Assembly (NCBI GenBank): GCA_964503595.1 | Contig: CAZDAM010000118.1 | Span: forward strand, 1 to 8,946 | Reading direction: 5' to 3' | Length of the DNA: 8,946 nucleotides | From: CAZDAM01 sp964503595 | GTDB lineage: Bacteria > Muiribacteriota > UBA6191 | Shown: piece by piece, positions 1-5,886 of the stretch | Layout: each line of letters opens with the position of its first letter | Position numbering within the stretch: position 1 is the first letter of the stretch | Notes under the pieces: model-generated | Seen by the model: the letters and a program-made list of their open reading frames with translations, nothing else | Told to the model about the DNA's origin: nothing | Database searches by the model: none | Position numbers and translations under genes: made by a program

Positions 1-192
1 AATCTGATCACGCTCTGTTTCAGGCATCATGCTCTGGTGCATGAAAGAGGCGGGAGTGAAAGTCCTGTTATCGTCAAATGAACGTAGGGTGTCATAAATA
101 AAAAGGTTGAAAGCGGCCTGAATTCGCGAGGCTATTGAATAGAAGCGATGAACGAGGGATTCAATGTATGAATGCTTGCGGGTTTTGAGCGT
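1..192 (-). other. Open minus-strand stretch after the prenyl synthase; possible start of a further gene
   Basis: Read on the minus strand, the frame that directly follows the TGA of the prenyl diphosphate synthase stays open for 64 codons to the window edge, while the other two minus frames and all plus frames contain stops. The translation looks protein-like, but it has no ATG, GTG or TTG until the ATG at 42-40; two adjacent ATGs follow at 33-31 and 30-28. None of these has a clear Shine-Dalgarno sequence. It may hold the beginning of the next gene of the minus-strand operon, most likely starting near one of these ATGs, with the rest as leader. An inverted repeat (ATTGAAT at 134-140, ATTCAAT at 159-165) lies in the leader but has no T tract. 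I do not recognise a product. Confidence 0.25.
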
Positions 193-1179
193 TCAGAACT
201 TCTCCAGAACCTGAGGGATCCCGGCTTTCTGTCCTATGGCGCGGGCAACATTTTCAAAGCAGGCCAGAAGCTCGGGAAGTTTCAGGTCTTCAATTTCAGT
301 AAGGGCTGAGCGAACCTGGGTGCGGGCTTCCATCCAGGTGGCTTCAATGGCACCAATCCGCTGCAGGATTTCAGGGAGTTCGGACTGGATGCGACTGGCA
401 TTCTGAGATTCCAGCAGGCGGCTTAAAGGCTTCCGGGAGCCTTCCAGTTCAAGTCCCTTGAGAACGGGCATGGTTCTGACCTGATTACTGATATCAAGGC
501 CACAATCCTTGCCGGATTCTTCTTCCGTAGAAACCAGATCCATAAGATCGTCGGCAATCTGGAAGAAAAGCCCGAATTTAAGACCAAAACCGGAAAGGGC
601 CTCAACTTCACGGGAGGTACTGTCCAGATTGGCCAGTGCTCCCAAACGGCAGGCTGCTTCAAACATGGAGGCTGTTTTGAGCTCAATCAGGCGATAGTAG
701 CGACTCAGATTGATGCTTCCCGAGCGTGAGCACTCCAGTTCCAGCAGTTGCCCTTCACAGAGCTCACGGGTCAGTCGGGCAAAGAGGGTGCGCATTTCTT
801 CCCGCTCAACTTGCTGCATCAGCTCAAAGGCACGGGCCAGAAGCCAGTCACCCAGAAGAAGGGCTTCTGAAGCCCCAAAGCGGGTATGGACTGTCGGAAG
901 GCCACGCCTCAAGGTGCTTTTGTCCATGATGTCATCATGAACAAGGGATGCGACATGAATGAGCTCAAGAGCGGTTGCTGTAGGAATCAGTCCAGATGCC
1001 GTGCCTTTGATGCTTCGTGCCGAAAGAATGGCAAACCAGGGCCGCAAGAGCTTTCCTGAGCGTTCAAAACAATGGGCAAGCATTTCGCCCAGCAGTCCAT
1101 CGGCAAGAATTTCTTTACGAATCAGTTGGCGAACACGGTTTAACTCGGCGGCCTGAGCATGCATCAGTTCTTCCAGCAT
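193..1179 (-). CDS. Trans-polyprenyl diphosphate synthase, probably long-chain
   Basis: This 328-residue protein condenses isopentenyl diphosphate onto an allylic diphosphate to make the all-trans chain of a respiratory quinone or similar lipid; it acts in the cytoplasm or at the membrane face. Family marks are in order: a GKLLRP version of the GGKxxRP motif (residues 42-47), the first aspartate-rich motif DDIMD (82-86) followed by RRGLPTVH, the conserved ELKTA (166-170), and the second aspartate-rich motif DDLMD (210-214) with GKDCGLD after it. The fifth and fourth residues before DDIMD are Ala77 and Ser78, not the bulky aromatic residues that stop short-chain enzymes. That favours a long product (hepta- to decaprenyl class), although exact length cannot be read. 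Length is normal. The ATG at 1179 lies 9 bases after the stop of the upstream gene and has a poor ribosome site; an in-frame ATG at 1164 has GGAAG five bases before it and could be the true start. Confidence 0.93.
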   Translation of the reverse strand: MLEELMHAQAAELNRVRQLIRKEILADGLLGEMLAHCFERSGKLLRPWFAILSARSIKGTASGLIPTATALELIHVASLVHDDIMDKSTLRRGLPTVHTRFGASEALLLGDWLLARAFELMQQVEREEMRTLFARLTRELCEGQLLELECSRSGSINLSRYYRLIELKTASMFEAACRLGALANLDSTSREVEALSGFGLKFGLFFQIADDLMDLVSTEEESGKDCGLDISNQVRTMPVLKGLELEGSRKPLSRLLESQNASRIQSELPEILQRIGAIEATWMEARTQVRSALTEIEDLKLPELLACFENVARAIGQKAGIPQVLEKF

Positions 1180-1188
1180 GGGCGCATT

Positions 1189-1923
1189 TTAATCGTCTGA
1201 TGCGGGTAGAACAAGTGGAGTTTTCAGAAGACTCCAGGCAGTGTTGAGATGATTGAGAGGATGGCTGGGCCAGATTTCCACAATCTGCTGATCCTGATTG
1301 AGGATGGCGAGGGATTCCAGCAGGGGTATCTGAGTGAGTGGAAGGCGTACGTTCAGACTCTTGCGATCCCACCTAGCTCTGAGTTCCAGTCCCTGAAGGC
1401 GACCAAAAGTCTGAGCTTCCTGGAGTTTCAGAATTTGCAGTCCCAGAGTTCCTTTTTGGGTTCTGAGGCGAATCAGGAAGCCGGGGAGCTCGGAAGTTTT
1501 GGGAGGGACATGAGCCTGGGAGGCAAAGTAGTCCAGCCTCCACTGGCTTAAGGCTTTTCCTTCGACTTCACGAAACGGGCGTTTGGCTTCACTCATCATG
1601 GGGTCGGCCAGATCTTCCAGTCTTCTCTCGGTTGCCGAATCGGTGTACCAGCGATTCCAGATATTAAATCCTGGTGGGCTGATGGCCTGATGAACAGCCT
1701 GAAGCAGCTGCCGGTTTCTGACCTGCTTTTGCGAGGCGACGGCTTCGCGGCGAATCGGATCCTTGGGGACCAGATTCCAGAACCCGGCTTTCAGTTCCAG
1801 TCTGAGTTCCATGGCTGCGGGCATAGGAAGGAAGCAGGCGGACTGAAGGTAGGGGCTGTTCAGATTCAGACAGCTGGCGTGAGGTCTGAGGAAAAAGAAC
1901 CCCAGAAGGACGAGACGAAGCAT
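1189..1923 (-). CDS. Unrecognised exported protein upstream of the prenyl synthase
   Basis: This 244-residue protein is not from a family I recognise. The N-terminus has a short hydrophobic stretch (LVLLGFFFL, residues 4-12) followed by RPHASC, which looks like a signal peptide. Cys18 sits where a lipoprotein cysteine could be, but His at the -3 position makes a lipobox imperfect. The remainder is soluble-looking and rich in Leu, Arg and Gln, with no second membrane segment; residues from about 150 to 225 alternate in a way that suggests beta strands. The start has AGGA six or seven bases upstream (minus strand, TAGGATC before TTTTTATG). Its stop is 9 bases before the prenyl synthase start, so the two are very probably co-transcribed. 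This suggests, but does not show, a link to envelope lipid or quinone metabolism. Confidence 0.75.
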   Translation of the reverse strand: MLRLVLLGFFFLRPHASCLNLNSPYLQSACFLPMPAAMELRLELKAGFWNLVPKDPIRREAVASQKQVRNRQLLQAVHQAISPPGFNIWNRWYTDSATERRLEDLADPMMSEAKRPFREVEGKALSQWRLDYFASQAHVPPKTSELPGFLIRLRTQKGTLGLQILKLQEAQTFGRLQGLELRARWDRKSLNVRLPLTQIPLLESLAILNQDQQIVEIWPSHPLNHLNTAWSLLKTPLVLPASDD

Positions 1924-1966
1924 AAAAAGATCCTAGTGGGACTGTAAGAAAAGTGCAAATGATGGG

Positions 1967-1994
1967 TTGACAGGAAACTGAGGGCCCTTACAAT
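1967..1994 (+). promoter_or_regulatory. Sigma70-type promoter for the exported protein at 2038
   Basis: A perfect TTGACA -35 box at 1967-1972 is separated by 16 bases from TACAAT at 1989-1994, a five-of-six match to TATAAT. Transcription would begin near 2001, giving a leader of about 37 bases before the ATG at 2038. It lies in the 114-base divergent gap between the genes starting at 1923 and 2038. It is the best match to a housekeeping promoter that I noticed in the window. Confidence 0.72.
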
Positions 1995-2028
1995 CATCAC
2001 CGAAATGCTTTATCAGCATCCTGTTTCT

Positions 2029-2033
2029 GGAGG
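2029..2033 (+). promoter_or_regulatory. Ribosome binding site that fixes the start at 2038
   Basis: GGAGG at 2029-2033 stands four bases before ATG at 2038. It decides in favour of 2038 over the in-frame ATG at 2005, which lies almost at the predicted transcription start and would put eleven polar residues before the signal peptide. Confidence 0.8.
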
Positions 2034-2037
2034 AAAA

Positions 2038-2838
2038 ATGAAAAAAGGCGTTCTGACATTTCTGATGGGTCTGGCAGTCTTGGGCAGTACAGAAGCCGCG
2101 GGCTTTGAAAAAGCCGGTGCAGCGATTGAAACCCGAGCCTGGGAAGTGCGTGAGCTCTCCAACGATCTTCTCAAGGATCGGAGCGTTCGTTCTGAATATG
2201 AGGAAAAATACAGCGGTTTTGTAAAAGAAAGCCGGGAACTGGCTCGCGAGATTGTTGCGGCTGGTGAATGGCAGGAGTTTTCCGAGTTTTACAAGGGGCT
2301 GGATTCCATGGGGCGCCAGAACTACGAAATGGTAGTTAAGGGCATTCTGGAAGAGCTTTTCCGCCAGAGCGACTATGTGGAAGGAATGAAAATCCGGGCT
2401 CAGGATTATTTCCCTGGCTACGGATACGCCAAGCCTGGTTACACCTACCGCAAGGGCCGTGAAACCAAGCGTGATTTTCTTTATGCCTATTGGAAGGAAG
2501 AGGAAATCACCGAATCAGCCAGCATGGTCAAAGAGCTGACGATTGAAATTTCCCTTCTGGCTAAATTTCAGCTGGAATTTCCCAAGCTGGAAGTGCTGGA
2601 AAAGCTCAATGTCAATATCGAAGGCAAAATTTACGAGTGTGTCAAAATAAAGGTGGAGCAGAGCCGCACCATCAAGACCAGGCAACAGCGTAAATTCGGT
2701 TATGAAAAAGCCTGGTTCGAACTGTTTGAAGCCAAGAAGAAATGGTTCGGCGATCTGGAATGGCAACTGGTTGGGGAGACCTTCCAGCACGACAACACTC
2801 CTACTGGAGAATCTGTCGTAACTTCCATTGAAGGCTGA
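2038..2838 (+). CDS. Unrecognised exported protein with a strong promoter
   Basis: From the ATG at 2038 this is a 266-residue protein. Residues 1-21 form a classical signal peptide: MKK, a hydrophobic core (VLTFLMGLAVLG), and a small-residue cleavage region STEAAG. I do not recognise the family. The mature part is highly charged. Its first half (about 25-120) looks helical with many Glu, Lys and Arg residues. A middle section around 125-145 is rich in Tyr, Gly and Pro (GYGYAKPGYTYRKGRE). The C-terminal part (about 165-266) contains runs of alternating hydrophobic and charged residues consistent with beta strands. There is a single cysteine in the mature chain, so no disulfide within the protein. 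It has its own promoter and is followed by a hairpin terminator, so it is probably a separate, well-expressed unit. A periplasmic or outer-surface role is inferred from the signal peptide only. Confidence 0.82.
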   Translation: MKKGVLTFLMGLAVLGSTEAAGFEKAGAAIETRAWEVRELSNDLLKDRSVRSEYEEKYSGFVKESRELAREIVAAGEWQEFSEFYKGLDSMGRQNYEMVVKGILEELFRQSDYVEGMKIRAQDYFPGYGYAKPGYTYRKGRETKRDFLYAYWKEEEITESASMVKELTIEISLLAKFQLEFPKLEVLEKLNVNIEGKIYECVKIKVEQSRTIKTRQQRKFGYEKAWFELFEAKKKWFGDLEWQLVGETFQHDNTPTGESVVTSIEG

Positions 2839-2858
2839 TTCAGCTTGCCCAATTTGGG

Positions 2859-2897
2859 TGCCCCGTGGAACCATCAGGTGCCACGGGGCATTTCTGT
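2859..2897 (+). terminator. Hairpin terminator or attenuator before the glycosyltransferase gene
   Basis: TGCCCCGTGG at 2859-2868 is perfectly complementary to CCACGGGGCA at 2881-2890, and the loop can add an ACC/GGT inner stem. TTTCTGT follows directly, an interrupted T tract. It ends the transcript of the exported protein gene. Because its T tract runs almost into the ribosome site of the next gene (GGAG at 2902), it could also limit read-through into that gene. Confidence 0.7.
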
Positions 2898-2910
2898 TTA
2901 TGGAGAAAAT

Positions 2911-4071
2911 ATGCTTTTGAGCGTTTGCGGAATCTGTAAGAACGAAGCTTTGAACCTTCCGGATTTTTTGGAATCCGTGAAGGGCTTTGCGGATGAAGTT
3001 CTGATTGTGGATACCGGCTCTACAGATGAGTCCCTTCAGATCCTGAAAAGGGATTCTCAGGTTCAGGTTGTGGAGTTTCCCTGGAACCAGCATTTTGGAG
3101 ATGCCAGGAATCAGGGTTTATTGAAAGCGCAGGGGAAATATATTCTGGCCCTGGATATGGACGAACGTTTAAGACCGGAGGATGGAGAGCTTCTTCGGGA
3201 AGAGCTCCAGAAAGGGAGGCATGAGGCTTTCTTTCTTCCGATCTGGAATCTGGCATCCAGAAACTGGCGTCAGGACAACTCTCTTCTTTATGAACAGAGT
3301 ACCCTGAGACTTTTCAGGAATACCCCCAAAGTCCGTTTTGAGGGAAGGGTTCATGAAACAGTCGATGAGGGCCTGTTTTCCTCGGTAGGAGTTCTATCCA
3401 TCCCGATTCTTCATGTGGGATATGCCGAAGGTCTTCTTGAAAAAAAAGAGGAGCGGAATCGGGAGCTGATCCTGAAAGATCACGAAGAAGATCCCAGAAA
3501 TCCTCGCAAGATGGCCCTGGCCGGGCTTGCTTTGATTCCCGAATCACGCGGACTTGAGCTTTTGGTTCAGGCTTTGCCATCCCTAAGAGACGGGGATCGG
3601 TATCGGGCTCTTTGGGCTTTGATTCTGGATCATTCTGATCAAGAAGCCTTCATTGCTGAAATCCTCAAAATGAAGAAGGATAGCTTCATTGCCTGGTTTG
3701 TCCGGGGGAATCAGGCTTTTGAAGCCCAGAATCTGGAGCTGGCCAGAGAGCATTATGAGAAGGCCTGGCAGGGAAGCCGGAGTGAGACATATCTGCCGGG
3801 AGGGGCTCTTCAAACGGTTATGGATCGTCTGGGGATTCTTCTGGCGATTCAGGGAAGGCTCGATGATGCGGCTTTGATTCTGGAGGAGCAGGAGAAGCGT
3901 TTTGGGCTTTCCCCCCAGCTTTTCCATCAGCTTCTGAAGCTTTACACGGCCCTTGGAGACAGAAACAGGGCATACCCTCTGATCAGGCGCATGCCCCAGG
4001 AACTGAATGCACTGGATGAGGATAAGCGTCTGGAAATTGTGAAGTATCTCAAGATTCTGACCGGGCGCTGA
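2911..4071 (+). CDS. Family 2 glycosyltransferase with TPR-like C-terminal region
   Basis: This 386-residue cytoplasmic enzyme should transfer a sugar from a nucleotide-sugar donor; the acceptor is unknown, with a cell-surface glycan or protein most likely. Residues 1-170 are a GT-A fold: LSVCGICKNEALNLPDFLES at the start, the nucleotide-binding DTGSTD (34-39), and the metal-binding DMD motif within LALDMDE (79-85). RLFRN (133-137), GRVHE (145-149) and HVGY (168-171) are typical of the subgroup near WaaE/KdtX-type and SunS-type transferases. Residues about 195-385 are all helical, with one clear TPR-like unit near 263-290 (GNQAFEAQNLELAREHYEKA) and weaker ones after it. No membrane segment is present. 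ATG at 2911 is chosen because GGAGA stands at 2902-2906; the in-frame ATG at 2845 would lie across the hairpin and add 22 residues before the conserved N-terminus. Confidence 0.9.
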   Translation: MLLSVCGICKNEALNLPDFLESVKGFADEVLIVDTGSTDESLQILKRDSQVQVVEFPWNQHFGDARNQGLLKAQGKYILALDMDERLRPEDGELLREELQKGRHEAFFLPIWNLASRNWRQDNSLLYEQSTLRLFRNTPKVRFEGRVHETVDEGLFSSVGVLSIPILHVGYAEGLLEKKEERNRELILKDHEEDPRNPRKMALAGLALIPESRGLELLVQALPSLRDGDRYRALWALILDHSDQEAFIAEILKMKKDSFIAWFVRGNQAFEAQNLELAREHYEKAWQGSRSETYLPGGALQTVMDRLGILLAIQGRLDDAALILEEQEKRFGLSPQLFHQLLKLYTALGDRNRAYPLIRRMPQELNALDEDKRLEIVKYLKILTGR

Positions 4072-4118
4072 AAATCTGGACATTGTGGGACTGTCATGAT
4101 ACTCTCGCTATCTTGGTT

Positions 4119-4195
4119 CGGGCCGTAGCGCAGTCTGGTAGCGTACACGTCTGGGGGGCGTGGGGTCGCTGGTTCAAATCCAGTCGGCCCGACCA
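4119..4195 (+). tRNA. tRNA-Pro, anticodon GGG
   Basis: The 77-base sequence folds fully: acceptor CGGGCCG (4119-4125) with CGGCCCG (4185-4191), D arm around AGTCTGGTA, anticodon stem CACGT/GCGTG, loop CTGGGGG with anticodon GGG at 4153-4155, variable loop GGGTC, and T arm GCTGG-TTCAAAT-CCAGT. Discriminator A4192 is followed by an encoded CCA (4193-4195). The C1-G72 pair and A73 are usual for bacterial tRNA-Pro. It reads proline CCC and CCU codons. It is not itself a queuosine tRNA (those carry GUN anticodons), so its place before the que operon is not explained by modification. Confidence 0.97.
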
Positions 4196-4217
4196 GGATT
4201 CAAAGCATTCGTATGTA

Positions 4218-4244
4218 GACCGAGAATTCTCGGTCCTTTTTTTT
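4218..4244 (+). terminator. Strong intrinsic terminator after tRNA-Pro
   Basis: GACCGAG (4218-4224) and CTCGGTC (4229-4235) form a perfect 7-bp stem with an AATT loop, the whole being an 18-base palindrome. A C and eight T follow (4236-4244). It is placed to end the tRNA transcript, 22 bases past the CCA. The T tract stops only 11 bases before the queE start codon, so no promoter fits between terminator and queE. Confidence 0.92.
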
Positions 4245-4255
4245 GGCGGGAAATC

Positions 4256-4918
4256 ATGGCTTCGCGCGGCTCTCAGACTCATCTGGGAATATTTGAGATT
4301 TACCTTTCCGTACAGGGCGAATCGACACATGCCGGACGCCCGTGTGTTTTTGTCCGAACTTCCGGTTGTGGTCTTCGCTGCACCTGGTGCGACACTCCCC
4401 ATGCCTACAGTGGCGGAACCGAAATGAGCATTGAAGAAGTGCTGGATCAGGTTCGTCAGTTTCATGTTCCTCTGGTGGAACTCACCGGGGGAGAACCTAT
4501 GGAACAGAAGGCTGCGGTTCCCCTGATGCAGGCATTTCTGTCCGAAGGTATGGAGGTTCTTCTGGAAACTGGTGGTCATGTTCTTTTGAAGGATGTACCT
4601 AAAGCGGTCAGGAAGATTGTTGATTTCAAGGCACCGGGTTCGGGAATGGTCAAACGCAATGTCTGGGAAAATGTGAATTTTCTTGAGTCCCACGATGAAA
4701 TCAAGCTGGTGATTCAGGATCGTCAGGACTATGAGTGGGCCAGAGAAGAAATCCAGAGCCGGGATTTATCTGAAAAGGCTACTGTTCTTCTGTCACCGGT
4801 CTTTGAGTCCCTTGCTCCCCGCATGCTTGTGGAATGGATGCTCGAAGATCGTCTGCCAGCCCGGCTCAATCTTCAGCAGCATAAATATGTCTGGGATCCA
4901 AAAGCCCAGGGGGTCTGA
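4256..4918 (+). CDS. queE: 7-carboxy-7-deazaguanine synthase QueE (radical SAM)
   Basis: QueE converts 6-carboxy-5,6,7,8-tetrahydropterin to 7-carboxy-7-deazaguanine using S-adenosylmethionine, a [4Fe-4S] cluster and Mg2+. This 220-residue protein shows the family pattern: IYLSVQGESTHAGRPCVFVR (6-34 region) for substrate and activation contacts, the CxxxCxxC cluster motif with Cys38, Cys42 and Cys45 (CGLRCTWCDT), the SAM-binding LTGGEP (76-81), DFKAPGSG (123-130), and the C-terminal LQQHKYVW (206-213). Length is normal for the group. The start at 4256 is chosen because homology begins about ten residues later and GGCGGG lies five bases upstream; the frame extends farther upstream only through the terminator and tRNA. 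Its stop overlaps the queD start by one base (TGATG). Expression must come from read-through of the terminator at 4218-4244 or from a promoter inside or before the tRNA. Confidence 0.95.
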   Translation: MASRGSQTHLGIFEIYLSVQGESTHAGRPCVFVRTSGCGLRCTWCDTPHAYSGGTEMSIEEVLDQVRQFHVPLVELTGGEPMEQKAAVPLMQAFLSEGMEVLLETGGHVLLKDVPKAVRKIVDFKAPGSGMVKRNVWENVNFLESHDEIKLVIQDRQDYEWAREEIQSRDLSEKATVLLSPVFESLAPRMLVEWMLEDRLPARLNLQQHKYVWDPKAQGV

Positions 4919-5886
4919 TGCTTTTTCAGGTAACTTCGCCGACTGCCGCGATAACCCGTCAGGATGTAAGAGCGCTTCCGGTTGAAGTGAGCTGTTTTCA
5001 GAAAGCTCTCCCCGATGCTTTTTTGGGAGTCCGGGAGAATCTGCGTCTTCAGACGGTAAAACTTGCCGATTCTTTTACCCGAATGGAAGAAAAGGTTTCC
5101 TTCAGGAGCCTGAACTGGCTGGAAGGACTATTGAGTGGACTCAATGGAGTGGGGGGCATTCAGCTGCACTTCCCCGCGGATGGGCTAAGCCTGTTTCAGG
5201 ATGGAAATGTTTTAAAGCTCAGACAGATCTTTCAGATCTCGGCGGCTCATTTTTTGCCGCATGTTGGTCCGAATCACAAATGTCATCGCCTGCATGGTCA
5301 CGATTTTTTTGTGGAGATTTGGGTACAGGCCCTCTCGCTTTCCGGAGAAGATGCCTTAAAAGAGCTTCAGGATGCGAGAAAATGGGTGGAAGAGACTTTT
5401 CAGAACCGTCTGTTGAATGAGATGGATGGACTTTTGAATCCGACCTCGGAAATGTTTGCTGTTTATCTGAAAAAAGCACTCTCATCTCGTCTGAGTTCAC
5501 TGGTTTTTCTTGAGGTGCATGAAACTCCGGATGCGTCATGCCGGGTCCATTGGGAGGACAGGAATCTGGGAGTTCGTCGGGCCTTTCGTTTTGAAAGTGC
5601 GTTTGAACAGGACGGACTCTGGTTTGGGCATTCGTTTCTGCTGAATCTTTGGCAGAAGCTCCCTATGGATCCAAAAGCCGGCTGGACCATGGACTATGCC
5701 CTGATCAAATCCGGTTTTCAGCCTCTTCTGAAAAGGCTTGATCATCGTGACTTTTCTCGCCTGGAAGGCCAAAATCTTGGGAACCCTGCTCTTCTGGCAG
5801 ACTGGATTGCTCAGGAATCCAGAAAGGTTTTTCCTGCATTAAGCGGGCTTGAATTAAAAGCTCTGGACTGGAGTGTGACGGTATGA
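4918..5886 (+). CDS. queD: Multi-repeat QueD-like 6-carboxytetrahydropterin synthase
   Basis: QueD turns 7,8-dihydroneopterin triphosphate into 6-carboxytetrahydropterin, the substrate of QueE. Normal QueD is about 120 residues; this protein has 322. Residues about 103-214 align nearly without gaps to E. coli QueD as I remember it: His111, His126 and His128 (zinc), Cys122 (catalytic), NPTSE (174-178) and Glu202 (pterin anchor) are kept, but the Asp70-His71 pair is replaced by Gln162-Asn163. Residues about 221-320 are a second repeat: DPKAGWTMDY (251-260) and KRLDH (272-276) are kept, including Asp275-His276, while the catalytic Cys is Asp232, two zinc His are Phe229 and Phe236, and the Glu is Ala315. 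Residues 1-100 may be a third, eroded T-fold repeat. The ATG at 4918 has AGGGGG four bases upstream and overlaps the queE stop; the stop overlaps queC by four bases. Operon position and retained residues support a working QueD, perhaps with a composite active site. Confidence 0.88.
   Translation: MLFQVTSPTAAITRQDVRALPVEVSCFQKALPDAFLGVRENLRLQTVKLADSFTRMEEKVSFRSLNWLEGLLSGLNGVGGIQLHFPADGLSLFQDGNVLKLRQIFQISAAHFLPHVGPNHKCHRLHGHDFFVEIWVQALSLSGEDALKELQDARKWVEETFQNRLLNEMDGLLNPTSEMFAVYLKKALSSRLSSLVFLEVHETPDASCRVHWEDRNLGVRRAFRFESAFEQDGLWFGHSFLLNLWQKLPMDPKAGWTMDYALIKSGFQPLLKRLDHRDFSRLEGQNLGNPALLADWIAQESRKVFPALSGLELKALDWSVTV

Noticed and set aside
1924..2000. Promoter for the minus-strand unit starting at 1923
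   Set aside because: Only weak pairs such as TACAGT or TAGGAT without a matching -35 box are visible, so I did not list one.
2005..2037. Earlier ATG for the exported protein
   Set aside because: It has no ribosome site, lies almost at the predicted transcription start and would bury the signal peptide; ATG at 2038 has GGAGG at good spacing.
2515..3093. Minus-strand frame of 192 codons across the end of the exported protein and the start of the glycosyltransferase
   Set aside because: It overlaps two plus-strand genes with clear signals, crosses the terminator hairpin and shows no recognisable motif.
4075..4118. Promoter just upstream of tRNA-Pro
   Set aside because: GATACT at 4098-4103 is a possible -10 box, but no acceptable -35 box lies at the right distance, so the evidence is too thin.
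4160..4255. Upstream extension of the queE frame into the tRNA
   Set aside because: These 32 codons run through the tRNA and its terminator and have no homology to QueE. The conserved N-terminus begins after the ATG at 4256.
4196..4255. preQ1 riboswitch before queE
   Set aside because: The only structure there is the symmetric terminator hairpin; I see no small stem with an A-rich pseudoknot tail, and the space is too short for an aptamer plus expression platform.
4094..4693. Long minus-strand frame opposite queE and the tRNA, with a DLNQRP stretch
   Set aside because: The DLNQRP-type peptide is the familiar false translation of the antisense of a tRNA gene. The rest is the shadow of queE, which has all its catalytic motifs on the plus strand.
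4918..5886. QueD-QueF fusion
   Set aside because: QueF is also a T-fold protein and is absent from the window, but I find neither the QueF substrate motif (E-S-K-S type) nor its catalytic Cys context; both recognisable repeats align to QueD.
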